Source of the DNA: Sinorhizobium americanum
GTDB taxonomy: Bacteria > Pseudomonadota > Alphaproteobacteria > Rhizobiales > Rhizobiaceae
DNA: 40,891 bases
Reading direction: 5' to 3'
Assembly (NCBI RefSeq): GCF_001651855.1
Contig: NZ_LNQC01000079.1
Coordinates: 1-40,891, forward strand
Below, piece after piece: positions 7,034 to 15,348 of the stretch (the stretch's first letter is position 1; each line of letters begins with the position of its first letter). A model generated the notes under the pieces. The model did not search any database and was not told the DNA's origin. It was given only the letters and a program-made list of their open reading frames with translations. A program made the translations under genes and the position numbers.

Positions 7034-7415
7034 CCTACCTTCCCATAATCTCTCGCGCCTGCCGGCGCGCAGCACGCGCCCCCGCACTTCTGGACGGGTT
7101 CATTAGACCCGAATGCTAGCTGAGCTGCCATCACTTCGAGGATTGCTCTCCTCCTACTGTAAACTGAATGTTATCGTTGACATAGACGCAAATCCCGTCT
7201 CGTATACGTTGACATGAGCCCAGGCCGTGCCCAACCCTCTGAATTCTACCAACCGGAAACTGCTTTGGCTCAACTCCCTGCGCGTGAGTGCGAGCACGTC
7301 ACCACGGGCCATGCGCAGGAACGCCGTCCTCAATAGGAAGGAAGATAAAAGGGATGACAACGAGCATCGGAAATTCTGCTGCCTCAACCCGCAATTCCAT
7401 TCGGGTATGTGGGAA
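7034..7415. other. divergent intergenic region, LysR / Gfo-Idh-MocA
   Basis: About 380 bases between two divergent genes. It holds the LacI-type operator/promoter block described at 7169-7214 and then a leader of roughly 200 bases before the dehydrogenase start. A GTG-initiated in-frame extension from 7227 has no ribosome site and is lysine/arginine-rich, so I regard it as untranslated leader. The promoter of the LysR gene must also lie here, but I cannot place it. Confidence 0.5.
7169..7214 (+). promoter_or_regulatory. LacI-type operator pair with sigma70-like promoter
   Basis: TGTTATCGTTGACA (7169-7182) and CGTATACGTTGACA (7201-7214) both fit a pseudo-palindrome TGTnAnCGnTnACA with a central CG, typical of LacI-family operators; the second lacks the first T. 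The first contains TTGACA (7177-7182) as a -35 box; 17 bases later TCGTAT (7200-7205) could be the -10, overlapped by the second site. The same arrangement recurs ahead of both LacI genes, so one or both of those regulators probably control the Gfo/Idh/MocA gene. Confidence 0.65.
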
Positions 7416-8396
7416 ATGAGCGTCGCGATTGGCGTTATCGGCACCGGGGTGATGGGCTCCGAACATGCCCGCATTCTTCGCGAGGAGACCAGCGACGCGC
7501 ATCTTGCCGCCGTCTGCGATGCTGATGAAGGCCGCGCCCGCGCCGCCGGTGCCGGAAGTAAGGTGTTCACGGATCCACTCGCCCTTATCAACGCCGATCA
7601 GGTCGACGCCGTCGTGATCGCCGCGCCGGATGCCATGCACGGCAGCCTCGTGCTGTCTTGCATCGAAGTGGGTAAGCCAGTGCTGTGCGAAAAGCCTCTT
7701 GCACTCACCGCGACCGAGGCGCTTCAAGTCGTCGAGGCAGAGGTCGCCAAAGGGCGGAGACTGGTTCAAGTTGGCTACATGCGGCGCTTCGATGCGTCCT
7801 ATGTAGAGATGAAACGGCTGCGTGAAGCAGGGGAAGTTGGAAAGCCGGTCATCCTGCACAACGTCCATCGCAATCCCGTCGTGCCTGCATGGTTCAGCGG
7901 ACCGATGTCGGTGACAAATGCCTTTGTCCACGAGATCGACATGAGTCGGTGGCTGCTCGGCTCGGAGATGGTGTCGGCACGGGTTTATTCCGGACCGGGT
8001 GGTGACCCGCTGATGATCACAATGCAAACCGACCACAGCGAGATCGTTTCAACCGAGATCTTCATGAACTGCGGCTACGGCTATCATGTGCATTCGCAGC
8101 TCGTCGGCCGTAATGGAACCATCGAGACCGCCCTCCCAACCGCCACCGTCAGGAATCTCGCTGGTCAGCACAGCGCAACTTATCCAGAAAATTGGGTACC
8201 ACGCTTCCGAAATGCCTACACAAGCCAGATGAATGCTTGGGTAAGATCTGTAAGAACTGGTGAGTCCAGTCACGGGGCTGGCGCGTGGGACGGATATGTC
8301 ACCACGTCTCTGGCAGAACAGATCGTCGCGGCACTCGGAGCGAACGCCACAGCGCAGCTAACGATTGAAGCACGTCCCGCATTCTACGCAATGTGA
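7416..8396 (+). CDS. Gfo/Idh/MocA-family NAD(P)-dependent dehydrogenase (inositol/sugar dehydrogenase-like)
   Basis: A 326-residue oxidoreductase. The N-terminal Rossmann fold starts immediately (IGVIGTGVMGSEHARIL) and the family motif CEKPLALT contains the conserved Lys-Pro. The middle has GYMRRFDASYVEMK and the substrate domain NAFVHEIDMSRWLLG, with the His-x3-Asp pair expected of inositol 2-dehydrogenase-like enzymes. These oxidise polyols, sugars or sugar derivatives at a ring hydroxyl. The ATG at 7416 places the Rossmann motif at the N-terminus; ATG 7407 adds three residues and is equally possible. The operators ahead of it match those of the two LacI genes that follow, so it is likely their target. 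Confidence 0.9.
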   Translation: MSVAIGVIGTGVMGSEHARILREETSDAHLAAVCDADEGRARAAGAGSKVFTDPLALINADQVDAVVIAAPDAMHGSLVLSCIEVGKPVLCEKPLALTATEALQVVEAEVAKGRRLVQVGYMRRFDASYVEMKRLREAGEVGKPVILHNVHRNPVVPAWFSGPMSVTNAFVHEIDMSRWLLGSEMVSARVYSGPGGDPLMITMQTDHSEIVSTEIFMNCGYGYHVHSQLVGRNGTIETALPTATVRNLAGQHSATYPENWVPRFRNAYTSQMNAWVRSVRTGESSHGAGAWDGYVTTSLAEQIVAALGANATAQLTIEARPAFYAM

Positions 8397-8768
8397 CTGG
8401 CCTCATAAAAAAGGCCAATCGGCTCGCGGACTGCAACGCTGATGGGCATTCAAGCGCAGTGGTCGGATATGCTGTCATCGGCGCCGGCTGTATCGCTTAA
8501 TAGGCATTCGTTCCCTCGATTGGACAAACCTACCACGCCTTTGTCGCGCTGGGTGGAGCAAATGACCATGACGGACTCCTTGTTCGTTCTCACCTGATGA
8601 GTACCATTTTTCAGAGGCACACCGCCTTTCGGATGGAACCCTGAGAGCCGCGGCATGTAATCGTTGACGTTGGTCATTGTACTTGATCAAATGCCACGCC
8701 GTGTATACGGCACTGCATGGGCTACGCAGCCCCGGCGACGATTTTCTCTTTGGATTGAGTGAGTTTAG
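8397..8768. other. intergenic region before the first LacI gene
   Basis: About 370 bases. TGGCCT/AGGCCA arms (8398-8403 and 8412-8417) flank an A-rich loop just after the dehydrogenase stop, but no T-run follows. A 51-codon ORF from ATG 8441 has no ribosome site or recognisable family. The 3' part carries the LacI-type operator at 8656-8669. Confidence 0.4.
8656..8715 (+). promoter_or_regulatory. LacI-type operator/promoter ahead of the first LacI gene
   Basis: TGTAATCGTTGACG at 8656-8669 is the same operator-like sequence as at 7169 and 9884, with one change in the last base. It includes a TTGACG -35-like box; 17 bases later TCAAAT (8687-8692) could be the -10. A weaker half-site TGTATACG starts at 8702, inside an imperfect GCCGT...ACGGC palindrome at 8698-8711. 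The position upstream of a lacI-type gene suggests autoregulation. Confidence 0.55.
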
Positions 8769-9755
8769 ATGAGCAAGCCGCCGACTGTCCACGACGTGGC
8801 ACGCCTGTCGGGTGTATCGACCGCCACAGTGTCTCGATACTTCACCGGGAAGACTGATGCGATTTCGCCCGAAACCATCGAGAGTGTGCGCAACGCCGCC
8901 GAGGCTCTTGGGTATACGCCATCAGAGATCGGGCGCTCGCTCCGCCTGGCCCGCAGCCGCGTGGTCGTGATGTTGGTTCCCGATGCAACAAATCCATTTA
9001 CTGCGGATGTTGCGGCGTCGGTCGAACAGGCGCTGAAGGATTTCGGCCTCTCTATGGTGCTGGCGAACGCTTCCGAAAACGCGGAACAGCAGGATCGCCT
9101 ACTTTCCGACGCACAAGGTCTGCGGGCGCGCGCGATTGTGCTGCAAGGTGCAATAGATACGCCGCGACTGCGTGACATGGCTTTGCGGCAGAACAACATT
9201 ATTTTTGTCAATCGTCGCCCGGCGCCGGGAATCATCGCTCCCTACGTGGGCATCGACAACTTCGCGGCGGGTCGCGCCGTCGGGCGCTATTTCGTGGAGC
9301 GCGGGTACGAGAACTGCGTTGCGATTCACGGACCACGCCATTACTCCGGCAGCACTGAGCGGCTTGATGGCTTCCTTGCCGGTCTCCAGCAGGAGCGCCC
9401 TGTTTTCCAGTTTGAGAGCGCATACACCATGGAGGCGGGTTACCGTCAAGGCCAGTTGCTGCTCGCTGATCACAGCCGTCGATATGCGGTATTTTGCGGC
9501 AACGACATGATTGCCTATGGGGTTTATCGCGCCGCCATGGAGAAGAGCATGCGCGTGCCCGACGATCTCGTGATCTTCGGCTTCGACGACAATCGGTTGA
9601 ACGAGTGGCTGGCGCCTTGGCTCTCCACCGTGAAGGTCCCGGCGTTCGATTTCGGCCCTGCCATCGCCAAACTCATTCATGAGCCGATCGCCTCGGACGA
9701 CCCAAATAGAAACGTTATTCTTCCGTTTACGCTGACGATCAGAAAGTCTGCTTAG
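8769..9755 (+). CDS. LacI-family transcriptional regulator (paralogue 1)
   Basis: A 328-residue LacI/GalR regulator. The helix-turn-helix is at residues 5-30 (VHDVARLSGVSTATVSRYF) with a hinge helix around 48-60 (TPSEIGRSLRLARS), followed by a periplasmic-binding-like domain (VVVMLVPDATNPFTADV; VNRRPAPGI; VAIHGPRH; GFDDN). By hand count about 65 of 328 residues differ from the second LacI protein (10091-11077), so they are about 80% identical and arose by local duplication. The changes are spread through the effector domain, with clusters around residues 205-230 and the C-terminus, so ligand preference may differ. DNA-recognition residues are largely conserved, consistent with shared operators. 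Confidence 0.93.
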   Translation: MSKPPTVHDVARLSGVSTATVSRYFTGKTDAISPETIESVRNAAEALGYTPSEIGRSLRLARSRVVVMLVPDATNPFTADVAASVEQALKDFGLSMVLANASENAEQQDRLLSDAQGLRARAIVLQGAIDTPRLRDMALRQNNIIFVNRRPAPGIIAPYVGIDNFAAGRAVGRYFVERGYENCVAIHGPRHYSGSTERLDGFLAGLQQERPVFQFESAYTMEAGYRQGQLLLADHSRRYAVFCGNDMIAYGVYRAAMEKSMRVPDDLVIFGFDDNRLNEWLAPWLSTVKVPAFDFGPAIAKLIHEPIASDDPNRNVILPFTLTIRKSA

Positions 9756-10090
9756 AACAGGGCAGGGACTCGCAAAAACAGCGAGCGCACATGCTGCCAA
9801 AGCCGGGCCTTACCCTCGGATTGCCTATTTGGGATCACTTTGGCATCACATCCATTATTCACTTCCCCAACTAATCCCCGCAATGTAATCGTTGACATAG
9901 TCATTTTGCATAGTGTACACGTTTACATTATGGGAATGGGAAATTCATGGACGTTTGAATGCGCGTGGCAGAGGAGTGTGAAAGGTGAGCATTCGCCGAT
10001 CGGCAGGGCCCGTTTCAATCACGAAACAAATAGCACTCGCAATCCAAGTAGGACGATCGCGGACCTCCTCGAACATCTGGACAAACTAAC
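9756..10090. other. intergenic region between the two LacI genes
   Basis: About 335 bases. It holds the operator/promoter block at 9884-9927, then a leader of some 165 bases before the second LacI start. A 93-codon ORF crossing this region overlaps the operator and the next gene and has no family features, so I do not call it. Confidence 0.5.
9884..9927 (+). promoter_or_regulatory. LacI-type double operator with promoter ahead of the second LacI gene
   Basis: TGTAATCGTTGACA (9884-9897) and the near-perfect palindrome TGTACACGTTTACA (9914-9927) both fit TGTnAnCGnTnACA and lie 30 bases apart (about three helical turns). TTGACA at 9892-9897 is a consensus -35, and TGTACA at 9914-9919, 16 bases later, is a plausible -10. 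A repressor on either site would occlude RNA polymerase. This is the clearest of the three related sites. Confidence 0.7.
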
Positions 10091-11077
10091 ATGGCCAAGC
10101 CGCCGACTATCCGCGATGTAGCACGCCTTTCCGGGGTTTCCACCGCCACGGTTTCGCGGTTCTTCACAGGCAAGACGAGCGCGATTGCCCCTGAGACCAT
10201 TGAGAATGTACGCAGTGCCGCAGAGGAGCTCGGTTACACGCCGTCGGAGATCGGGCGCTCGCTCCGCCTGGCGAGCAGCCGGGTCGTGGTGATGCTGGTA
10301 CCCGATGCCACCAACCTCTTTACCGCCGATGTTGCAGCGTCGGTTGAGAATGCGCTCAAAGGTATTGGACTTTCATTGGTACTCGCGAACACGGCTGAAA
10401 ATGCTGAGAAGCAAGACGGCCTGCTCGCCGATGCGCAGGGCCTGCGGGCGCGAGCGATCGTTCTACAGGGCGCAATGGATACACCGCGATTGCGCGAGAT
10501 GGCCGAGCGGCAAAACAACCTGATATTCGTGAATCGCCGGCCCGCGCCCGGCATTGTCGCTCCCTATGTCGGGGTCGATAACTTCGCCGGCGGCTTCGCG
10601 GTCGGACGCTATTTCATCGAGCATGGCTACGAGAACTGCGTGGCAATTCACGGGCCACGGCACTATCCGGGAAGCAGTCGGCGCCTTGAGGGCTTTCTCG
10701 CCGGTGTCGGTGAGATGCGCCAAGTCCTCCGGTTCGAGTGCGCTTTCACGATGGCGGCCGGCTACCAGCAAGGTTCGCTTCTTCTGGCTGACCGCAGCCG
10801 TCGATACGCAGTCTTCTGTGCCAACGACATGATCGCCTACGGCGTTTATCGGGCCGCCATGGAGAGGAACATGCGGATTCCCGAAGATCTGATCATCTTC
10901 GGGTTCGACGACAATCGCGTGAACGAGTGGCTTGCTCCTTGGCTCACGACCGTCAAGGTTCCGGCATTCGATTTCGGCCCTGCGATTGCGGAGCTGATCA
11001 ACGAAGCGCCCGCCACGAACGATCACAACCGGACCGTTATCCTGCCCTTTTCACTGACGATCCGGCAGTCTGCTTAG
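10091..11077 (+). CDS. LacI-family transcriptional regulator (paralogue 2)
   Basis: A second 328-residue LacI regulator, about 80% identical to the first by hand count. The HTH IRDVARLSGVSTATVSRFF and the hinge TPSEIGRSLRLASS are near-identical. It has the same effector-domain landmarks (VVVMLVPDATNLFTADV; VNRRPAPGIV; FDDNRVNEWLAPW). It is followed 68 bases later by a 32-codon ORF and then a sugar ABC ATPase, so it probably once headed a sugar or polyol uptake operon. The upstream double operator suggests autoregulation. Effector unknown. Confidence 0.93.
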   Translation: MAKPPTIRDVARLSGVSTATVSRFFTGKTSAIAPETIENVRSAAEELGYTPSEIGRSLRLASSRVVVMLVPDATNLFTADVAASVENALKGIGLSLVLANTAENAEKQDGLLADAQGLRARAIVLQGAMDTPRLREMAERQNNLIFVNRRPAPGIVAPYVGVDNFAGGFAVGRYFIEHGYENCVAIHGPRHYPGSSRRLEGFLAGVGEMRQVLRFECAFTMAAGYQQGSLLLADRSRRYAVFCANDMIAYGVYRAAMERNMRIPEDLIIFGFDDNRVNEWLAPWLTTVKVPAFDFGPAIAELINEAPATNDHNRTVILPFSLTIRQSA

Positions 11078-11145
11078 AGGAGCAGCAAGGGGGCCGGAGC
11101 AACAGCACTTACCGGACACCGAAGTGCAGCGGGGAAAAGAAGAAA

Positions 11146-11244
11146 ATGAATGAGATCGCCAATAACCAGCCGATCGGTCTCGGGCGAGTTTCGAAGTTGC
11201 GGCGCATCAATTCTATCAGGTCCACGCCGAAGGGCGGAGCGTGA
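11146..11244 (+). CDS. small ORF (32 aa) before the ABC ATPase, possible remnant or leader peptide
   Basis: ATG at 11146 follows GGGGAAAAGAAG and opens 32 codons (starting MNEIANNQPIGLG, ending STPKGGA) that stop 12 bases before the ABC ATPase start. The peptide is basic and matches nothing I recognise. It could be a leader peptide coupling translation to the ATPase gene, the stump of a deleted transporter gene, or chance. Confidence 0.3.
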   Translation: MNEIANNQPIGLGRVSKLRRINSIRSTPKGGA

Positions 11245-11256
11245 AAGGCTAACAGC

Positions 11257-12795
11257 ATGCTGTCACCATCTACAATCAAGGTCGTTCGCGAAACGGGTGC
11301 GCTGCCTAACTCCGAGTATCTCTTGGAGGTCAAAAACGTCCGCAAGGAATTTGCGGGGGTCGTTGCGCTCGACAATGTCTCTTTCCGGGTCCGCCGCGGC
11401 AGCGTGCATGCGCTCATGGGCGAGAACGGTGCCGGCAAGTCGACATTGATGAAGATCATTGCCGGCATCTACACGCCGGATGCCGGGGAATTTAAGTGGC
11501 GCGGCCAGTCGATCCGGCTGAACAGCCCGCTCGACGCGCTCGACAACGGCATCGCGATGATCCACCAAGAGCTCAACCTCATGGCGCCGATGACGGTATC
11601 GGAGAACGTATGGATTCGCCGCGAGCCGAAGAACCGGTTCGGGTTTATAGACCACGACGAGTTGCGCCGCCGCACGCTGGAACTCTTCGACCGACTCGGG
11701 ATCGATATAGACCCGGACGAGCAAGTCGGTAAGCTCTCCGTCGCCAGCCGACAAATGGTCGAGATCGCAAAAGCGGTTTCCTATGAATCAGACGTCCTGA
11801 TCATGGACGAGCCTACCTCGACTCTGACCGAGCGCGAGGTGGAGCACCTTTTCCGGATCATCCGAACACTCAGGGAAGCCGGAAAGGGGATCATCTACAT
11901 AACGCATAAGATGAACGAGCTTTTCGAAATTGCCGATGAGGTCTCGGTCTTTCGTGACGGCAAGCACATCGCGACCAGTGCCGCCAACGAGGTCACCCGC
12001 GACGACGTTATCCGAATGATGGTTGGCCGCGAGCTCTCGCAGATGTTTCCCAAGACACCCGCCCCGATTGGCGACGTCATCCTGAGAGTCAGCAATCTCG
12101 GGCTGGCAGGCGTCTTCGAGGGCATTTCCTTCGACTTACGAGCCGGCGAGATCCTCGGCATCGCAGGCCTGGTTGGTGCGGGGCGTTCCAATATTGCCGA
12201 GACAATCTTTGGCGTCACCCCGGCGACCTCGGGTACTATCGAGATTGATGGCAAAAAGGTGGTTGTGGACTCGCCTGCTGTCGCCATGGAACATGGCATG
12301 GCCTTCCTCACCGAGGAACGCAAGGAGTCCGGCTGTTTTCTGCTTCTCAACATCCAGGAAAACATGCAGATGGCGGCGCTGCGCAGCGGCTATGTCCGGC
12401 GCGGCTTCGTCGATCAAACACGGCTGTCCCGCGACTGTGATGCCATGACAAGCGCGCTGAGGGTCAAAACCCCAAATATGGAGGAGTTGATCCTGAATCT
12501 CTCCGGAGGCAACCAGCAGAAGGTACTTATCGCCCGCTGGCTGTTGACGAAGCCGCGCATCCTTATTCTTGACGAGCCTACCCGGGGTATCGACGTCGGC
12601 GCTAAGGCGGAAATCCACCGCATGATCTCTAATCTTGCCGGCGAAGGCCTGGCGGTGATCATGATCTCCTCGGAGATGCCCGAGATCCTCGGGATGAGCG
12701 ACCGTGTCATGACTATACGTCAGGGGCGTTTGTCCGGCGTTTTGGATCGCGCTGAAGCCGATCAGGTAAAGATCATGGAGCTTGCAGCACAATGA
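11257..12795 (+). CDS. RbsA/MglA-like sugar ABC transporter ATP-binding protein (two NBDs)
   Basis: A 512-residue double nucleotide-binding protein of the ribose/galactose (CUT2) importer class. NBD1 has Walker A GENGAGKST (55-63), the switch segment LSVASRQMVEIAKAV (from 160) and Walker B LIMDEPTS (181-188). NBD2 has the degenerate Walker A GLVGAGRSN typical of RbsA, then LSGGNQQKVLIARWL and LILDEPTRGIDVG. The NBD1 signature reads LSVASRQ where LSVGQQQ is usual, a modest deviation. No CUT2 permease or binding-protein gene is near: upstream is a LacI regulator and downstream is pxpA. Either it serves a permease encoded elsewhere or it is the survivor of a deleted operon. The reading frame is intact. 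Confidence 0.92.
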   Translation: MLSPSTIKVVRETGALPNSEYLLEVKNVRKEFAGVVALDNVSFRVRRGSVHALMGENGAGKSTLMKIIAGIYTPDAGEFKWRGQSIRLNSPLDALDNGIAMIHQELNLMAPMTVSENVWIRREPKNRFGFIDHDELRRRTLELFDRLGIDIDPDEQVGKLSVASRQMVEIAKAVSYESDVLIMDEPTSTLTEREVEHLFRIIRTLREAGKGIIYITHKMNELFEIADEVSVFRDGKHIATSAANEVTRDDVIRMMVGRELSQMFPKTPAPIGDVILRVSNLGLAGVFEGISFDLRAGEILGIAGLVGAGRSNIAETIFGVTPATSGTIEIDGKKVVVDSPAVAMEHGMAFLTEERKESGCFLLLNIQENMQMAALRSGYVRRGFVDQTRLSRDCDAMTSALRVKTPNMEELILNLSGGNQQKVLIARWLLTKPRILILDEPTRGIDVGAKAEIHRMISNLAGEGLAVIMISSEMPEILGMSDRVMTIRQGRLSGVLDRAEADQVKIMELAAQ

Positions 12796-12974
12796 TCACC
12801 ACGGTGGCGGCAGAGACCCGCTGAAGCGACTGGTGTGCATCGATTGGGACTGGTGCCACGAAAAACAAAGGTCTGACCTGTGAAAGGTCCACGAAACCTT
12901 CCATCGGCAGGTCTTCAGCGTTCGTGAGCTAAGGTCTTAACCGCATCAAGAAACCACTCGAAACAGGCTGTGAT

Positions 12975-13760
12975 ATGGCAAGCATCGATCTCAATAGCGA
13001 TCTCGGCGAAAGTTTCGGCCCCTGGCCGATGGGTGACGATGCCTCGATGCTTGGCATTGTCACCAGCGCCAACATTGCCTGCGGCTTTCATGCAGGCGAT
13101 CCGGCGGGCATCCTTACGGTTCTACGTGAGGCCGCGCGACGCGGCGTCTCGGTTGGCGCCCATATCGGCTACCGAGACCTGGTCGGCTTCGGCCGGCGTA
13201 ACATGGACCCGTCGAGCGCCGAGCTCGTAGGCGATACGATCTACCAGATCGGCGCGCTGCAGGGCCTCGCAAAGGCCGCCGGCACCGAAGTTGGCTACGT
13301 CAAGCCGCACGGAGCGCTTTACAATACTATCGCCAACGATATGCGCCAAGCGGACGACGTGATTGCCGGGATCAAGGCGGTCGATCCCTCGCTGATTCTC
13401 ATGGCGCTCGCGGGTGCCCCGATTGTCGAGCAAGCCCGTGCCGCTGGGTTGACGGTCGTGTGCGAGGCCTTCGCCGATCGCGCCTACAATGCCGACGGCA
13501 GCCTTGTCAGTCGCCGGCTGCCGGGCGCGGTCATCCACGACGCTGAGGTCGTCGCGACCCGGATGCTGCGCATAGTCAGCGAGCATCGGATCACTGCGAT
13601 CGACGGCACCGAGATCGTCCTCGAAGCGCAATCCATTTGCATCCACGGTGACACGCCATCCGCCGTAGCCCTCGCCCGCGCGGTGCGCGACAGACTCATC
13701 GCAAGCGGCGTCGAGCTGAAGCCCTTTGCTGGGTCGATCCGGGATTTGGCTAATGCCTGA
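12975..13760 (+). CDS. pxpA: LamB/YcsF family protein, 5-oxoprolinase subunit A
   Basis: A 261-residue LamB/YcsF protein (family about 250). Diagnostic motifs are DLNSDLGE at 5-12, ANIACGFHAGDP at 32-43, YVKPHGALYN at 108-117, and the late ICIHGDTPSAV. PxpA works with PxpB and PxpC to hydrolyse 5-oxo-L-proline to L-glutamate using ATP; the founding fungal LamB lies in a lactam (2-pyrrolidinone) utilisation cluster. The stop overlaps the ATG of the PxpB-PxpC fusion by 8 bases, so the three genes to 17051 are translationally coupled. The 180 bases upstream show no clear promoter or operator. Confidence 0.93.
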   Translation: MASIDLNSDLGESFGPWPMGDDASMLGIVTSANIACGFHAGDPAGILTVLREAARRGVSVGAHIGYRDLVGFGRRNMDPSSAELVGDTIYQIGALQGLAKAAGTEVGYVKPHGALYNTIANDMRQADDVIAGIKAVDPSLILMALAGAPIVEQARAAGLTVVCEAFADRAYNADGSLVSRRLPGAVIHDAEVVATRMLRIVSEHRITAIDGTEIVLEAQSICIHGDTPSAVALARAVRDRLIASGVELKPFAGSIRDLANA

Positions 13761-15348
13761 CCGTCTACGTTTTCTGCCCGCCGGCGCTGATGCTCTTCTG
13801 GTCGAATTGGACGACCTGGAAACGACGCTGACGTTACTCGACCGTTTGTTGGCCGCCCGGCCAGAGGGGGTGAAGGAGTTCGTTCCGGCCGCACGCACCG
13901 TGATGATCCGCTTCGACCCGCTCGTCACCGACCGCTCCACGATCGCCGCATTCGTTGCGCGGATCGATCTTTCGATGCGGAGTGTGCGGCAGGGCGAGAC
14001 GTTCGATATCCCAGTGACCTATGACGGTGAGGATTTGGGCGACGTTGCCGAATTTCTCGGCTGGCCGGTGGAAGAACTCATCCGCCGCCACACCGACGCG
14101 ACTTACACCGTGGCCTTCACCGGCTTCGCGCCCGGTTTCGCCTACATGACCTGCGATGATCCCGCGTTCGACGTGCCGCGCCGCAAGACCCCGCGGGTGC
14201 GAATTCCGGCCGGCTCCGTGGCGATAGCCGGTACGTTCGGTGGCATCTATCCCACTGACAGCCCAGGCGGTTGGCAGCTTCTCGGCACAACACCGCTTCG
14301 CATGTGGGATACAGCCCGCCCCCGGGCGGCGCTGCTCGCCCCTGGCGATCGCGTGCGCTTTCGCGATATGGCCAAGGGCACCCTGGTACCGGTCTCCGTG
14401 CCCGAACGGCAGGCGGACGTCGCGGCGCCGGGAGGGGGCTTGCGCGTTATCCGCGCCGACCGACCGGCGCTTTACCAGGACCTCGGCCGTCCCGGTCGGG
14501 CAGATCAGGGCGTCTCGAGGTCCGGTGCGCTCGATCGCGCCGCACTTCGCAACGCAAATCTCTGTGTCGGCAATCCAAGCGATACCGCGGCGATCGAGAT
14601 CACTTTCGGGGGCTTCGCGCTCAGGGCCGACCGACCCGTGACGCTGGCGTTAACGGGCGCGTCGTGCCCGCTGGAAATTCGCACGGCGGGCGGCCGCGTA
14701 GTCTCCGCCCCGTTTGCTCATCCGTTTGCGCTCGACGCCGGCGACGAGTTGACGCTCGGCGTGCCGAGCGAAGGGATGCGCAGCTATCTGGCGCTCCGCG
14801 GCGGCTTCTTCGTCCAACCTGTTCTCGGTTCGGCCTCGACGGACACGCTGGCGAAGATCGGGCCACCGCCGATTGCTACGGGCGATGTCCTCGTTCCGGC
14901 GAGCGGACCGGCCGGCGCCGTCGACCCCTACCGGCCCGAACCGGGACACCTGCCGCGCGCAGGCGAGACCGTGTCTCTTGACGTGGTGCTCGGCCCGCGA
15001 ACCGACTGGTTCACGGACAAAGGCGTGCAAACCTTCCTCTCGCAGGAGTGGGAGGTCACTGCCCAATCGAGCCGCGTCGGCGTGCGCCTCTCCGGGTCCG
15101 CACCGCTCGAACGACGCGACGCAGCGGAGCTTCCCTCCGAAGGCACGGCGCTCGGCTCGGTACAGGTGCCACACAGCGGCCAGCCAGTCCTCTTCCTTTC
15201 CGACCACCCGCTGACCGGCGGCTATCCGGTGATCGGCGTGGTTGCAGCCCATCACCTCGATCTGGCCGGCCAGATCCCAATCGGCGCGCGCATCCGTTTC
15301 AATTCGATCGCCGCCTTCGATCCGCATGTGAAGGATACCGACCGATGA
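13753..15348 (+). CDS. pxpBC: fused 5-oxoprolinase subunits B and C (KipI-KipA / AHS1-AHS2, carboxyltransferase-like)
   Basis: A 531-residue fusion. Residues 1 to about 215 are KipI/AHS1 (TGFAPGFAYM at 123-132, then RIPAGSVAIAGTFGGIYP and SPGGWQLLG). From about 228 onward is KipA/AHS2 (RADRPALYQDLGRPGRADQG, then SGALDRAAL, and DHPLTGGYPVIGVV near the end). The start at 13753 (ATGCCTGA) overlaps the pxpA stop. Homologues are usually two separate subunits of 5-oxoprolinase; the same two domains form the carboxyltransferase of urea carboxylase. Because the next gene encodes biotin carboxylase plus a biotin carrier, this fusion may act as the carboxyl-transfer partner of a biotin enzyme. No membrane segments are seen; the product is cytoplasmic. 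Confidence 0.92.
   Translation: MPDRLRFLPAGADALLVELDDLETTLTLLDRLLAARPEGVKEFVPAARTVMIRFDPLVTDRSTIAAFVARIDLSMRSVRQGETFDIPVTYDGEDLGDVAEFLGWPVEELIRRHTDATYTVAFTGFAPGFAYMTCDDPAFDVPRRKTPRVRIPAGSVAIAGTFGGIYPTDSPGGWQLLGTTPLRMWDTARPRAALLAPGDRVRFRDMAKGTLVPVSVPERQADVAAPGGGLRVIRADRPALYQDLGRPGRADQGVSRSGALDRAALRNANLCVGNPSDTAAIEITFGGFALRADRPVTLALTGASCPLEIRTAGGRVVSAPFAHPFALDAGDELTLGVPSEGMRSYLALRGGFFVQPVLGSASTDTLAKIGPPPIATGDVLVPASGPAGAVDPYRPEPGHLPRAGETVSLDVVLGPRTDWFTDKGVQTFLSQEWEVTAQSSRVGVRLSGSAPLERRDAAELPSEGTALGSVQVPHSGQPVLFLSDHPLTGGYPVIGVVAAHHLDLAGQIPIGARIRFNSIAAFDPHVKDTDR

Noticed and set aside
8398..8417. TGGCCT/AGGCCA hairpin after the Gfo/Idh/MocA gene as a terminator
   Set aside because: The stem is only 6 bp and is not followed by a T-run on the plus strand.
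8441..8596. 51-codon ORF before the first LacI gene
   Set aside because: No ribosome site and no recognisable family; probably chance.
9840..10121. 93-codon ORF between the LacI genes
   Set aside because: It runs over the double operator and into the next LacI gene, with no ribosome site or family.
15048..15344. N-terminal extension of the biotin carboxylase to about 667 residues
   Set aside because: The extension overlaps the pxpBC 3' end in another frame, is Arg/Pro-rich, and the canonical biotin carboxylase start (MKKLLIANRGE) is at 15345.
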